DNA of 64,000 bases from Begonia masoniana (Eukaryota > Streptophyta > Magnoliopsida > Cucurbitales > Begoniaceae), in assembly GCA_022432975.1 (NCBI GenBank), contig CM039503.1, positions 52,822,466 to 52,886,465 of the forward strand, written 5' to 3'. The first letter of the stretch is position 1. Every line of letters starts with the position of its first letter. The translations under genes and the position numbers were made by a program. Below the pieces are notes generated by a model. It was not told where the DNA came from. It was given only the letters and a program-made list of their open reading frames with translations, and made no database searches. Positions 11,142-23,351 of the stretch are shown here, in pieces.

Positions 11142-12115
11142 TGCACTGGGTTTTGATTGGGAATCCATGGCTATTGAATTAATCAATCAATTGCTTTGAT
11201 ATTGAAACTCAGTGATGTGATTTTATCAACTTCTTCTACTTGTAATGTATGCATATTGCATTAGTGTCTCGACGGCAACATTAACGGGAATTCGTCCGGA
11301 TTCCAAATGTTGGCAACGTGATATACAATCATTGACGGATTTTACTCATCTTGAAGATGCACGGTTTCTCAATGTTATCGGTTTAATCTGTCTCTTGAGT
11401 ATATATTATCTCTAATCATCCTCTCCGAAGTTGGTTTGGTCTGGTTTATGTTGACCTGTTAATAGTAAGGTTCAGACACGGCCCGGGATTGATGAACCTG
11501 ATTTTGAACGTGTCAATTTGGCCCTGCGACCCGTTTAGTCTACTCCACGGTGCCGATGAATTGGGAGTAAGAGTTCAATGTGAACGATATTACATAAGTT
11601 ATATCGATTATTGATTGACATGTCAGCGAATATTTTAAGAGAATAAAATAAAACAATAAATATAATATTATTTTTTGAATAACTCCGATGGATAGGAAGG
11701 GGAGGGCTACTGGGCCTAACTCGTCCACTCTGGAGTCTGGATCAAACCTCTTCTTCTCCGCATCAGCCGCCCGCGCCAGGTCTCCCTCTCTGCTATCTCG
11801 CTTCTCAACTAGCTCTCCTTCTCGCTGCAGTATCGCTAGGTCTCTTCCTCTTTCTTCTACTCCTGCGTCCCCAGATTCTTGAGCTCTACTTTTCCTGCTT
11901 CTTTCTGTATCTCCGTTTTTTACAACCCCGTTTCGTATTGTCGATGTGGTCGGTTCTGCTACTAACTCTCTTTGATACCAGGCACAACCGCACCTTCTAC
12001 TGCCTCTTTGATTCTTGCTTCTTCGAGCAGAGTTTGGATTCTGTATCATTTAGCTCCCCTGTATTGCCTGATTACATCTTTTTCGGCGTCCGAAGGTAAG
12101 TCCCATTTTCGTGAA
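11142..12115. other. 3' flank of cytochrome b5 and upstream region of mTERF
   Basis: The first 300 bp are the likely cytochrome b5 3' UTR and terminator. A minus-strand frame at 11,540-12,049 (169 codons, many Arg/Glu) contains a TGGTATCA core of a primer-binding site near 11,976-11,983. It may be a leftover of a retrotransposon leader/gag, but I cannot place it. A strong donor-like AGGTAAGT at 12,095-12,102 lies just upstream of the mTERF start and may belong to an untranslated exon. Confidence 0.35.
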
Positions 12116-13639
12116 ATGAGCTCATTTCTCCGGCGAAGGAAACACGTCGACGTTTTATTCTCAATTCCAAACGCATCACAGCGACTATGTCAAAACCTCC
12201 CCCCAATCAAAGACCATGTTGTTTGTCAGTGCCAAGTCATAAACCCTAGGAGGGGTTTGCCATTTGCGGCGATATATTCAACTCAGGCCTCTAAATTTCC
12301 TGAATATGAGATGCCTTCAGTCACTTGGGGTGTAGTTCAGGGCCGGAAAGAGAAGCTGGTATCGAAGGTCATAATCTGTGATTACTTGAAGAGTTTAGGA
12401 ATAGTTCCCGACGAATTGGAACAATTAGAGCTTCCGTCCACTGTTGAAGTCATGAGAGCTAGAGTTGAGTTTCTCCAGAAGATGGGATTAACCATTGATG
12501 ACATCAACGAGTACCCGTTGATTCTTGGTTGTAGCGTTCGTAAAAACATAATTCCTGTCCTAGGTTACTTGGAGAAAATTGGGATTCAAAGACCAAAACT
12601 TGGGGAATTCATTAAGAATTTCCCTCAAGTTTTACATGCCAGTGTTATTGTTGAGCTTGCTCCTGTCGTCAAGTTTCTTCGAGGTCTCGATGTTGAAAAA
12701 CTGGATATTGGATATGTTCTGATGAAGTACCCTGAACTTCTTGGCTTTAAACTGGAAGGGACAATGAGCACATCCGTTGCTTATCTTGTTAGCATAGGTG
12801 TTAATCCTCGGGATATTGGTCCAATGGTTACTCAATATCCTTATCTTTTAGGGATGAGAGTTGGGACGACGATTAAACCTCTAGTTGATTACTTGGTTTC
12901 TTTTGGCTTGCCGAAGAAGATTGTCGCTCGAATGTTGGAAAAACGAGCATATATACTAGGATACGACCTGAAAGAGACTGTTATGCCTAATGTGGATTGT
13001 TTGTTGAGTTTTGGAATCAGAAAGGAAATGATTGCTAGATTGATAGCTCAATACCCACAAATTCTTGGTCTACCTTTAAAAGCAAAATTGTCTTCACAGC
13101 AGTATTTCTTTAGCCTGAAGCTTAAAATTGATCCTGAAAATTTTGCACAGGTAATAGAGAAGATGCCGCAAATTGTCAGCCTTCACCAACACGTAATTAT
13201 GAAACCAGTGGAGTTTCTTCTCGGACGGGGAATACTCGCCACCGATGTCGCTAAAATGGTCGCGAAATGTCCTCAAATACTTGCCTCACGAGTAGAGCTC
13301 ATGAAGAACAGCTATTATTTTTTCAAGACTGACATGGGAAGGCCTATGAAGGAGCTTGTGGAATTTCCCGAATACTTCACATACAGTTTGGAGTCGAGGA
13401 TTAAACCTCGGTACAAAAGATTACAAAGCAAGGGGATTCAATGCTCGTTAAATTGGTTCTTGAATTGCAGTGATGGGAGATTTGAAGAGAGATTGGAGGG
13501 AGAGTATGTTGAAGCAGAGAATCTGGGTCCATGGTTTTATATGGGTGGGAAATTGGAGTTACCTGGTAATGAGATTGTGTCAGATGAGGAAGATGAGAGT
13601 GATGAAGAAGTGCTTCACAGAAGGATCGTCTCTCTTTGA
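12116..13639 (+). CDS. mTERF family protein (MTERF4-like), organellar
   Basis: An intronless frame of 507 aa. The ATG at 12116 was chosen over the upstream in-frame ATG at 11972 because it begins an Arg-rich, acid-poor targeting sequence (MSSFLRRRKHVDVLF). The body is a series of helical mTERF repeats of about 35 residues with recurring Pro-Leu/Ile-Leu-Gly patterns (YPLILGCSVRKNIIPVLGYL, YPELLGFKLEGTMSTSVAYL, YPYLLGMRV, YPQILGLPL, CPQILASRV). It ends in the NCSDGRFEERL element and an acidic tail (SDEEDESDEE). Such proteins bind nucleic acid in chloroplasts or mitochondria and act in transcription termination, splicing or ribosome assembly. The LGIVPDELEQLELP and LEGTMSTSVAYL stretches resemble MTERF4/BSM. 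I cannot tell mitochondrial from plastid targeting. Confidence 0.9.
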   Translation: MSSFLRRRKHVDVLFSIPNASQRLCQNLPPIKDHVVCQCQVINPRRGLPFAAIYSTQASKFPEYEMPSVTWGVVQGRKEKLVSKVIICDYLKSLGIVPDELEQLELPSTVEVMRARVEFLQKMGLTIDDINEYPLILGCSVRKNIIPVLGYLEKIGIQRPKLGEFIKNFPQVLHASVIVELAPVVKFLRGLDVEKLDIGYVLMKYPELLGFKLEGTMSTSVAYLVSIGVNPRDIGPMVTQYPYLLGMRVGTTIKPLVDYLVSFGLPKKIVARMLEKRAYILGYDLKETVMPNVDCLLSFGIRKEMIARLIAQYPQILGLPLKAKLSSQQYFFSLKLKIDPENFAQVIEKMPQIVSLHQHVIMKPVEFLLGRGILATDVAKMVAKCPQILASRVELMKNSYYFFKTDMGRPMKELVEFPEYFTYSLESRIKPRYKRLQSKGIQCSLNWFLNCSDGRFEERLEGEYVEAENLGPWFYMGGKLELPGNEIVSDEEDESDEEVLHRRIVSL

Positions 13640-14047
13640 AAGATTTGGTATGTTTGTTGCATAATGGCAAATTTCTGTGCATTTTGGCATGATTATTTTT
13701 TTGTAGACTTGAAAGAGTTAAGTGGGTATGACAAATGTGGTGTTATACTGTCTCAAGATTGTTGAATACATCAAATACGTATTAATGATTGAGAAGAACA
13801 TTGATTCAAGGCTGACAATTTGGTATGTTTCCCTTCTAAAAAAAGAAGCTTTGAAAGCATAGCTCACTTCAATTTACTGGGTCTATGCATCTAGGAAAAC
13901 CACTGGCACGGGTCAGGGTCAATCGAGCCAACTTGTTTTAAAAGCTAGAACCGGTCCAGCAAGCTTAAGTCCAAAATGTAGGCCAACTTGACTCAATTTA
14001 GCCCATCTTTATGGTCCGGTCCAACATTTGATCAAATCCAAGGTTTG
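13640..14047. other. 3' flank of mTERF
   Basis: Probable 3' UTR followed by AT-rich sequence without recognisable features. Confidence 0.45.
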
Positions 14048-15006
14048 TGTAATAATTTCACCTTATTTTTGATAAAACCATTATATACAAAATTTGTATT
14101 GATTTTAAAATAATTTATTTAAGCAGGAAAAATTATTCGAACGTTTAAGAAAAATCCAGAACTAAATTCTCCCGAAAATCCAGGTAAGTAAATACATCAA
14201 GTTTTGATGTTTTGGTCGTAGATTCTACGTCATAAAACATATATTTAAATCATTGTTAAATTATTTTCTTTAAATTATCTTATTTGTCAAATTACGATTT
14301 TTACTTGGACACGCATATATAAGCATATGACGTAGTAATGTAGAAAGATAAAAATGATAGTAATGCATAAAAATGAATGGAATTGACGGAAAGTATGAGA
14401 TGACTAATGAAAGCCTGAACGCATGATAAAGATGAGAAATGAGTTTCATCTAGTATGTAACTTTAAACATGAAATTGGGTAATGTATGTAATTAAATTCA
14501 TATGGATGTGTTTATCTTATTGAGTTTATTTCACACATTAATTTTGTGATGTAGGTGAGTTTTTATTTAAATATTAACTGACGTTAATTGAAGATTTTCC
14601 AGAGACGGGCTAACATACAGAAAAGGATGTTGTTGGGTCAGAGGATTAAATTATGTTTTCAGTATTATTATCGTTTTCAATAAATAAACAATATTTAGTA
14701 TTTCAACTGTTAAGTTTTTAATTGCATGTTTTAATTTCACTGATTATTGAAACCTTAACGGAATGATATTTTATTCAATAAATTTATTTCGTTTTTAATT
14801 TTAGAATCTCATTCTATGTATTAAATTTAATTTAAAAATTTTAATGTTTCCGCTTATATATGATTTCATTATTTTCAAGGATTTCTTATTTCAAAAATTA
14901 GAGTTTTTATAACAATCAGATTAAACCTAATTTGTAAATCGATTTGTAAAGAAATTTTAGGATTTCAAATGAGAAAAAAAACAAAAATTAATTTTGGGGT
15001 TGTTAC
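14048..15006 (+). mobile_element. probable decayed Gypsy solo LTR
   Basis: The segment ends GGGGTTGTTACA, the usual 3' end of plant Gypsy LTRs. About 450 bp before the end it has TCTTATTGAG followed by TGATGTAGGTGAG, matching the arrangement near the 3' ends of the other Gypsy LTRs in this window (for example 55,650-55,695 and 59,750-59,790). The left boundary (TGTAATAATTTC) is a guess. I could not find a clean TSD. Confidence 0.45.
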
Positions 15007-15777
15007 AATGACACTCATTTCACCACATGATCACAAGACTTACGCGTTTGAGTGAACTCATTTTTCACATTAAGAGGAACTTGTAGCCATAATCAATTAT
15101 GTACATCATAATCAATTTATAAATGGTAAGGACATTCGATGATTAGAATACGTAGCACGATATTAAAAATTCGTCTTCGGCCATTTGTGAGTGTTCCTTG
15201 CAGTGCAATAGTCAATTATTACTTAATAAATCTTGTCACAAAAATAAGTCCATCTTCAAAACGAGTATTTCTCACGTGATAATCTCATAATTGTCGCATA
15301 TTTATTATCACATAGTAGGACGTAATTCTACCACCCATATGAATCACGCATGCACAAACATCTAAAAAATTTCAAAAAACTAATTTAGGCAAGATGTATT
15401 GTTTTAATGGCATGTTGTTTCGGTTGAATAATCTTATATTCTAGACACCCAAAACAAGTATGTTAAAATTTGAATTTAAAAATTGTGGAGTCATTAGTGT
15501 CTCGATGAACCTCTAGCATGGCCCCCTCCCAAAAAAAAAAAGCAACGTGGCATTGAAATCACTGAAGTTGCTTGTGATGAAGGTGCAATTATTAAACAAA
15601 TTAATGACGGTCTAAAGTCTTCCGCTATGAAGCAATAAATAAACCGGAGTTGAATCGTGAAATCTTCGTTTCTTTAGAATGAGCTAGGGTCGGATCGTTC
15701 ATTGGTATGTTACTTAACCCCAAGTCGGTTGTTACATGTGAGCCACATGGCTTGGTCTCATTGAATTTGTAGATGCT
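15007..15777. other. AT-rich intergenic stretch
   Basis: No ORF or repeat family recognised. Confidence 0.45.
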
Positions 15778-16075
15778 AGTGTTAGAATCAACGTTGCTCG
15801 GATACCATTAGTTAGAAATCGAACGATAAAAAAAAAAAAAATACGATATGAGATACCAGATTTACGTGAAAAATCATTTTTTGAAAAAATATCTACAAGC
15901 ATGAGATAATGTCATTATGAATATTAAAATACATTCACAAGTTTTGCAACATTATCTTACATGAATTTATAGAGAAAATAAAATATAATGAGATTCCTAA
16001 CGTGGGTCTAACCGCTTTAACCTAGATAAAGTTCAAGTCACACCAAAATCTAATAACTGGTTTAGCTACAATAAT
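15778..16075. repeat. dispersed TRIM-like repeat, second copy
   Basis: Opens with GTTAGAATCAACGTTGCTCG and GATACCATTAGTTAGAAATC, like 5101-5330. It closes with AAGTCACACCAAAATCTAAT, matching a similar stretch in the first copy (GGGTCACACCGTAATCTAAC). This copy is longer in the middle. The minus strand contains TGGTATCCGAGC, a primer-binding-site-like sequence. Confidence 0.5.
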
Positions 16076-16849
16076 ATTTATTTTTTGCACTTATTTCTCT
16101 TAATTTATACTCTAAATTACAGGTTTCTTGGGTTGTATTATGGCTTTCGTATCATCAATGTTTGTGATATAAATTTATTAAGTGTATCAGAAGAGTGATA
16201 AGACGAAATATTATATATTTGATCGAGATTAGGATCATAATACTTTGTGGGTAGACAATTGTAACAAAATTAACATACCAAAGTGTAGAGTTTATTGAAA
16301 ACAACAAACTAGGGTTGATTACAAAAGTTGGGAGAGGCTGAGGATTGAGGTAAATTTAGAGTATTCAAAGAAATCGAGGCTGTTCTAGATTCTATCACTC
16401 ACACGACGTGTGAGTTTATGAATGGGAGGGGTGTTGGTCCCGTAATTTCCATGTTACGTATTCTATAAAACTCGAGAAACATACCCAAAACCTACTTCCA
16501 TATCATGTTGTAAATAGATAAAGAGACCACACCCGAGTCAATTTTTGATCAAAGTGGTGGTCTAGGTAGAGTATTTAGGTCTTCCATTTTGACAAGTCCT
16601 TAGTTTATCAAAATCTTGTCTTCTAACTGTTGATGTAACATCAAAAGAGAAATAGTAACTCTTTATATTTCTTAAATACATAATTATTATTCTGACCATC
16701 ACATAATAGAATAAAGTTCAACTTTGTACGTGTCTGAGTACAATTAGCCTAATTTATATTATCATGCATACTTTAAGTCTAATTATTTAAATACATTTAA
16801 TCATTTTATGGAGCATCACATAAATATGGATTATGATCGACAATGTAAC
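16076..16849. other. AT-rich intergenic stretch
   Basis: No gene recognised. ACACGACGTGTGAG near 16,400 is a short palindrome only. Confidence 0.4.
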
Positions 16850-17950
16850 AAGTGGGAAGTGGGAGACTCCTGGATAGAGGTGAAGCCCGCCAGCTCGGCC
16901 CACTATAGTAACGAGTCGAGCCTGACCTGACCTGATCTTAAAAGACGGGCCGAGCTTAGCCTCGTCTTTGGGTTCGCGAACCCGCCAAAGACTGAGCCAA
17001 ACGAGCCGGCCAACAAGCCAACTCATTTGGCTCGGTAGGCCAAGCTTGCGAGCCCACTCAGTTGCCCGCGGCTGACCTCCCCCCTTGGCCCGCCCTCTCT
17101 CTCTCTCTCTATAAACGCTTTCTTTGTGAAAATCCAAAAATCAAATAACCTCAAAAACCTTTCTTCACTAGAGAGGTAGAGCACACCGGGTCTCGCTTCA
17201 CTGCTGCAGCGCACCAGATGCCCAGAAGAAGAGAAGGTTTCCTCTTAACTTCTTCAATCTTTCCCTTTTTAATTAAATTATTATTTTAATTCATAAAATA
17301 ATATCATATAATAAACTTATATATATATATACCCACTATATGTATATATATAAATACATTGATTAGATTACCTCCAATCACGCTCAACTCTCTATCCCGA
17401 CACGCACCAACTTGAATATCTCGAACGAGTCAAGAAGGAAGAAAAATTCAACAAAAATAAGAGAAATTCTGAAAATTCAATTATGAGGTCAAATTAAAGT
17501 CACTCATTAACCGATTGATCGAAAAAAAATACATGTGATCAAGTATATATTAAAATATTTTTAATAATATTTATGTGATATTTTTTATTGAATAATCTCA
17601 AATAATTTTTTTATTAATACATTCAATTTTATATACCTTGATTTAACATAATTAATTTTTAAATTAAATGAGTAAATATCGTTGACATATAATTATTAAT
17701 ACTTATTATAATTTTAAATGAAATTTTGTAAAAAACTTATATTAAAATAAATTGAAAATATTTATATACGCTCTGTTCGTTAGACTCGGATCGTTAAGAC
17801 TCGTTAGGCTCATCGGCTCGGCTCATTAAACTCGTGGCTCACGAGCGGGCTCTGGTTGAAATTTTTTTTAAGCTAGTTCGTTAAGCTCAACTCGTTTAAC
17901 ACGTTAGGTTTGGTGAGTCAAACTAATTCTAGCTCGACTCGGATAGCTAG
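16850..17950. repeat. probable non-autonomous TIR element rich in GCTCG motifs
   Basis: The left end (16,868 onward) reads TCCTGGATAGAGGTGAAGCC, and the complement of the right end (about 17,969) reads TCCTGGAGTAGACGTTACC, a weak terminal inverted match. Both ends are dense in GAGCCGAGC/GCTCGACTCG-type motifs, such as GGCTCGGCTCATTAAACTCG, while the middle is AT-rich. This resembles hAT-type MITEs, but I found no clear 8-bp TSD. A CT run at 17,099-17,112 and a TATA-like run nearby are inside it. Confidence 0.4.
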
Positions 17951-20253
17951 TTGGTAACGTCTACTCCAGGATTTGACATTTTATGTGCTTGTTTGTTCTC
18001 TCTCTCCCCCACACTCTCTCTCTCTCTTCTGTTTTGCCAAAACCCACGTAACCACAACACAAATTTCAAGGAAGGTTGTAAGCACGTCGTAATCTGTATC
18101 TACCATTGTCGTCTACCTTTCCTCCCTCTTCAAATCTCCATTCTCCATGCAGTTTTGAGAGAGAGAGAGATAATGGCAGCCCACATTACGGGCGGGTATA
18201 CGTGACAGTTTGCAGCAAAAAAAAAAAAAAAAACAATTACACAACTTACTGTCTTGCACAAATATTCAAATCTTCTTTCTTTGAATAATTCTCCAAAAAA
18301 AAAAAAAACACAACAAAACATGATGTTTCTTACACGAAAACTGGGACTTGTTTGATAATGGAGGAAGATTCACTCGAAGAGCAATTAATTAATCTATAAT
18401 CTTGCATTTGTGGGCATTGATTGATGGCTTTTCTGACACTATTCGTAGCCTTTTTTAAATCTCTCTGAAATAGTGAAAGTTCTGTGGAGAACATGGTATT
18501 CAGATCCAACCCAGCGAATCCAACAATAATATAGCTTTACTTCTAATTATTCATTCATTTATTATAAAATTCTGGAGCTACCCATCATTTCATTTAATTA
18601 CTTCATGTGTCTATAATCCAACTGCCCTACAATATTTAATTGTTTAGAGCAATACAGCATGAACTTTGACGTAATTACTCATCAAAACATACTCTTTTCA
18701 AACAACAGAAGAAGCAGAAGAAGAAGAAGATGACCCCACTGTAATTAAAGCTGTGGGCAAGGTGTGTGTGGGTTGTCTCTGTCGGCATGTGAAGAGAGAA
18801 GACGATGGTTCTGGTTCGGAGTTAAATCCAAATATTTTCATCATCTTGTCAATTTTATGGCTTCCAGAAGTTATGGCTCGTCAGTCCAAGGACATGCGCC
18901 CCCTGTCCAATTAATTAACACTTTTCTCAGTATTTCAAGATTTCCATTTTCTGTATAATTTCAGGCGTACACATCACTGTGTGCCAATGTTAGATACCCT
19001 AAATCACAGACGATTTTAATAGTGTCATGTTTCTTGACTTTCAAAAATGGTGCTTCAAACTCTCTCCAGATCTGCCAAATATAGAAACACAGTAAAAGAC
19101 ACCGGGGAAGGTGATCGAAAACTTGTTGTCAGTTCAATTTTTCAAGAGTTTGTGATGATAACGAAGAGATCTGATTGTCATTTCTTATGATCGTTAGAGT
19201 TTTTCACGTAAAATTTTGTTATTTTTTTCATGATTTTAACACAATATTTGGTCATTCAAAGCCTAGGTTTGAAATCTGGAAATATAAAAGCTGCGATGAA
19301 AAGAAAGCTGAAAGAAGTCCGGACAGGGCCATCTAAGTGTCCTGTTGACTTCCCTTAAGGTATTTAGGCATCATTTAGTCTAAATCGTGATTTTCTGAGA
19401 CACTTTACAAGTTTTTTCATGTATTAAAACAAAAAACACTACATACGGAAAGCATGAACAAGTTGAAACATTAAAAAATGGAAAGACATAATCTCTAACT
19501 TTGTAGAAAGTTGGTGGAAACAAACTTGTGCTAGTGTAAATACTCCACACACACTCAATTCCTAACTTGCTAATCTAAAATGTTCATAATTAAGTTGAAA
19601 GCAGCCGATGCTACGAAGGCGTGTGGGTTTGACAAGAGAATTCAAAAGTTTAGAGAGAAGAAAAGAGGAGAGAGAGAGATGAAAAAGCAGAGAGAGAGAG
19701 AAGAGAGCAGAAGGATGAAGGCTATTTGTCGGTCATCGCCTCGAACTAGCCGCTCTGTGCATCAAAAAGTGACACACCAGACGAGGGTGGTCTTTAATTA
19801 ACACGCATACACACACAAACACACACTTATTATAAAATAATTACTGCAAAAAAAAAAAATGGTTCTTCGTTCCAGTCTATACCATGGGAGAGAGAGAGAG
19901 AGAGCAGTTGCAGAAGGGAAGGGGAAATCCAAGTTTGAAAGAGAAGATAATAAATGAGGTTTTCTATTATGGGTCACCTAAACAGCTCAACCACTCCTCT
20001 GACTCTCTTGTTTTCTTCCTTTACTTTGATTCCCTCCTCCATTAAATACCACCCAATTTCTATACTTTCATTATTTTTTTATTGCTGAGGTGACTGATCA
20101 GAATCCAACGGTCTCAAATTAATGATTGTTGTTGATATGCATGATGGATTAGATTACAGGCATGTTTTTGTTTGAAAACCCTTGTAGTACAGTGTGTAAA
20201 TGTCTCATCAGACGGTGGATATGTATGCATGAAGAAGATGAAGATGGTTCCAT

Positions 20254-20288
<35 letters not shown>

Positions 20289-20572
20289 GCATATGGTCTG
20301 TGCATGGGTCGTGGTCATTTCTGGAAGTGAAAACCCAGCTGGTGGGGTCTGAGTCTGCTCATTTGTTTGTCCTTTCCACTCCTATTTACTTCCTTATAAC
20401 CCCTTCAAACCATATCATTCTCATTCATCATTATCATCTCTCTCTCTCTCTATCTCTCCCTTGAACATAGGCGAGAGTCCTGGGGGATAAAGAGATAAGG
20501 GAGCAGAGCAATCACACCCACGTACTCAGAAGCTTTAGGGTTTGATTTTGAGGAAAAAGATTGGAGCTTTTT
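17951..20572. other. upstream region of MIR166 with simple repeats
   Basis: No protein gene. Simple repeats include CT runs near 18,000-18,030, GA runs at 18,158-18,171 and 20,258-20,286, poly-A tracts at 18,220-18,235 and 18,294-18,309, and a CT run at 20,438-20,452. CT/GA tracts and a TTAAATA sequence at 20,042-20,048 may belong to the MIR166 promoter or primary transcript leader. No transcription start can be fixed from sequence alone. Confidence 0.4.
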
Positions 20573-20581
20573 CTTTTGAGG

Positions 20582-20602
20582 GGAATGTTGTCTGGCTCGA
20601 GG
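20582..20602 (+). ncRNA. miR166* (5p star strand)
   Basis: Begins GGAATGTTGTCTGGC and ends TCGAGG, the common miR166 star sequence. It pairs with the mature strand with 2-nt 3' overhang geometry. Confidence 0.93.
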
Positions 20603-20678
20603 ACCCTATTATTATTCTTCCCATTTGGTTTCTTTTGAGAACACCCTCTGGTTTGTCTTTGTTCTATAATTAGTGTCG

Positions 20679-20699
20679 TCGGACCAGGCTTCATTCCCC
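20679..20699 (+). ncRNA. mature miR166 (3p)
   Basis: The 21 bases start TCGGACCAGGCTTCATTC and end CCC, identical to the conserved plant miR166 as I know it. Confidence 0.97.
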
Positions 20700-20706
20700 T
20701 CAATTA

Positions 20707-22229
20707 TGTGCTCCCTCTCCACTCCCGGTCTCCACGCCGATTGTCCTCCAGGCTCCAGATTTGCTTCTCTCTCATCCAAGGTTTTTCATCTTTTTCTGCT
20801 TGATTTGTTTTTTGGGAAATATGTGTTTGTCAGTCGAATTGAATTCGAGTTTTAAAGAGCATGTAAGGATGTTGGTTTCTCGCAGATTGGTGTAATGATG
20901 AAAAAGTTTGACTTATTTATTCTTTTTTTTTTTGGATCTGAGACTGAAATGTTTTTGTGGTTCCTCATTTGCCAGCTTTTGAATCTTTCTTTTAGTTATG
21001 GCGTTATATGATGATGTTTTTCTGTCAGTCTCTCTCCGATTCTGGTTAATCATTATACTCATTTTTCTCATCATGACTTCCCCCAATCTCATCTCTCTCT
21101 CTCCCAACTCTGCTGATCTCTCTCTCTCTCTTCGGGTTCATGTTCATGCAGTTGATGATCCTGCCTCCAACTTTTATCTTTATCTTAGTCTTCTCCCTCC
21201 TTCCCCCTTCTTCATATTCTGTAATTGTGGTTTTAGCCACTTCTGATCTATGTTCTCTCACACATGATTTTGTTTACCACTGATATTAAACTTCAGTTGA
21301 TTCCATTGAAAATACAGAAGTGAAATCTTAATTTTAGCTCTTCGTAAAACATAAACAGCCTCTCTTCCGCAATCTGTCCCCATGGAAACAAAGAGGGTTT
21401 TGTATCTCATGGGAATCAGCTAAAAATGAAAAGAAAAAAATGGATTAATTAGTGATTTATTCGCTCTCATCAAGTACGTGAACAATGTTTTTGTACAGAC
21501 CTATGACTGTGTTTTCTACGTAGACTTTTCTGGGAATCACTCGTTATTTTCTAGGCCATAGCTTTCTAACCTTTCTCTTCTTTCCTGCTTTTCTCTCAGG
21601 CAGTTCCAGGATACAGGGAAAACATTAAACTTGACTCAATGGATTCTCTCCCTCTCTCTCTCTAGAATAGGGTTGAGAGTCATTTGACACCTATCACTTC
21701 ACAGTCTCTCTCCTCTCTCTCTCTCTCTCTAAACATGTCTTCCCCTCTTGACAATACTGTGATAGTGATACTGTGCACTGTGCTTCTGCCATTTTCTATT
21801 CGAAAGACAGTCTAATCCATTTGAAACAGCAAACAAGGATGCATGTCAGCTGGGTTCTGAATTATTATTTTTTAATGAAATATGAAGATGCATTGTTGAA
21901 TAAATGGAGATGGAGTCTTCTTCTCATGTTTCTGATAGAGAGAGAAAGTGGAAGAAGATAGAGATTGATTTGAAAAGTTTTAAACACAGACTCCAAAACC
22001 CAAGACCCTAGATGTTTTCTATGGCTCAACAGCAGGCTATAATATTGTAATCTTCCCAATGACTTGTTTTACAACTAATCAACTATATTGATGGTAGATT
22101 ATGAGTGTAGTTGATGAAGAATTAAATCCATAATCCAAGAAAATTAGAGGTGAGATAATTTTATTATGTTTTAGAATTAGGTATCTCTCACTAGCAATGT
22201 GTTGTGTTCGAGTATGTTTTGGATGGAGA
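20707..22229. other. downstream of MIR166
   Basis: Probable remainder of the MIR166 primary transcript followed by intergenic DNA. Pyrimidine runs occur near 21,100-21,135, 21,645-21,665 and 21,705-21,733. No protein gene recognised. Confidence 0.4.
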
Positions 22230-22546
22230 TGTTGAGTTATGGAGCCTAATTTAGGTTTGAGCCTTAAGAGTATTTTAGTCATTTATATTTACCTTGTTAT
22301 TCTGTAACCCTAAATCGTCTATTATATAAAGACGTGTTTAGGTTATTGAGTCATCATAGAAAAGACAGTGTCTGAGAGGGTGATGCAAAATTGTTGTAAC
22401 TCTTTTGTTCGATCTTAGTGAAATCTGTCAGCGGCCAGTGGACGTAGCTCTCGCGACGAAAGTGAACCACTATACATCTGTGTGTTATTTCTTTTTCGTA
22501 TTTCTAATCCGTCGTTACAGGTGGATTAGGGCATCTAATCCTAACA
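22230..22546 (+). repeat. Copia 5' LTR
   Basis: Starts TGTTGAGTTATGG and ends CTAATCCTAACA. A TATATAAAG promoter-like stretch lies near 22,323. Confidence 0.93.
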
Positions 22547-23351
22547 ACTGGTATCAGAGCTTCAGGTTGAAGCGTTTTTCGAAAAATCAGGTTTGATTTA
22601 TCGAAGGTTTCGAACGATCATTATATCGGAAAGAAAAAGAAAATTTTCGTTTTTGTTTTTTATGATTTCACGGAAGAATTGAAAATAGAAAAAAAAAAAC
22701 AAAAAAAAGAAAGAAAAAAGTTTTTTGTTTTGTTCTGGTTTGTCTTCCTCGACCACGAAGAACAAAACACCGAGGAGTGCCCGAGCCGCCGTCGACGTCC
22801 TCCGATCTGTCAAACGCCGAAGAAGCCGATGTCGCCGTCTGCCATCGCCGCGCACCAGAACCGACCTCCCCGACGAACAGAGAAGAGCGCCACCTGAGCC
22901 GCCGCCCACGAACTCCGCCGTCGCGCGCACAGAACGCCGCGCCGCCGTAGTCTGTCATCAACCGAGCAGAGAAGCGCCGATCTGCTCCGAACGCCGATCA
23001 GAACCCACCGCACCGCGCCGTCACCGACCTAGCTTCAATTTTTGTGCCTTGTTGGTCGGAGTAACAGTCTTCGTGCACTGTTGGTTGAAGAAACAGTTTG
23101 GTGCACTGTTTTTCAAATCTGTTTTGTTGGAATAATTTCTGGTTAATTGGTTGGATTTCAAAATTGTTCTTGAATTTTCTGGGTGCAATTTTGTGAAATT
23201 CTTTGACTGAAATTTATGTGATCGTCCTGATAAATTGTTGGGCAGACTTGAGATTATTTATTGGGGCAGAGTATTTTTTGGGATTTTTTGGGTTGAAAAT
23301 TCTGAAATTTTTGGTCTGAATAACTGTTTTCGGTATTGATTATTAATAATA

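Larger units (their letters stand above)
20573..20706 (+). ncRNA. MIR166: MIR166 precursor hairpin
   Basis: The 5' arm (20,576-20,605) and 3' arm (20,676-20,703) pair along their length. Outer bases TTGAGGGGAATG pair with CATTCCCCTCAA, with a loop of about 70 bp between the arms. The 3' arm holds the exact 21-nt miR166 and the 5' arm the usual star strand. miR166 guides cleavage of class III HD-ZIP mRNAs (PHB, PHV, REV, ATHB8, ATHB15), controlling leaf polarity, meristem and vascular patterning. The primary transcript should extend well to either side; GA/CT tracts upstream fit its leader. Plants have several MIR166 loci, and I cannot give the paralogue letter. Confidence 0.97.

Noticed and set aside
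11540..12049. A 169-codon Arg/Glu-rich minus-strand ORF upstream of mTERF
   Set aside because: No domain recognised; it overlaps the mTERF upstream region. At most it is a retrotransposon leader remnant, so it is mentioned only in the flank entry.
11972..12115. Upstream in-frame start for mTERF at 11972
   Set aside because: The extra 48 residues include hydrophobic and low-complexity sequence unlike mTERF starts, and a strong donor-like site falls within them; the ATG at 12116 begins a typical organelle-targeting peptide.
20512..20703. A 63-codon minus-strand ORF over the MIR166 hairpin
   Set aside because: It overlaps both conserved miRNA arms and has no family match; the hairpin explains the conservation.
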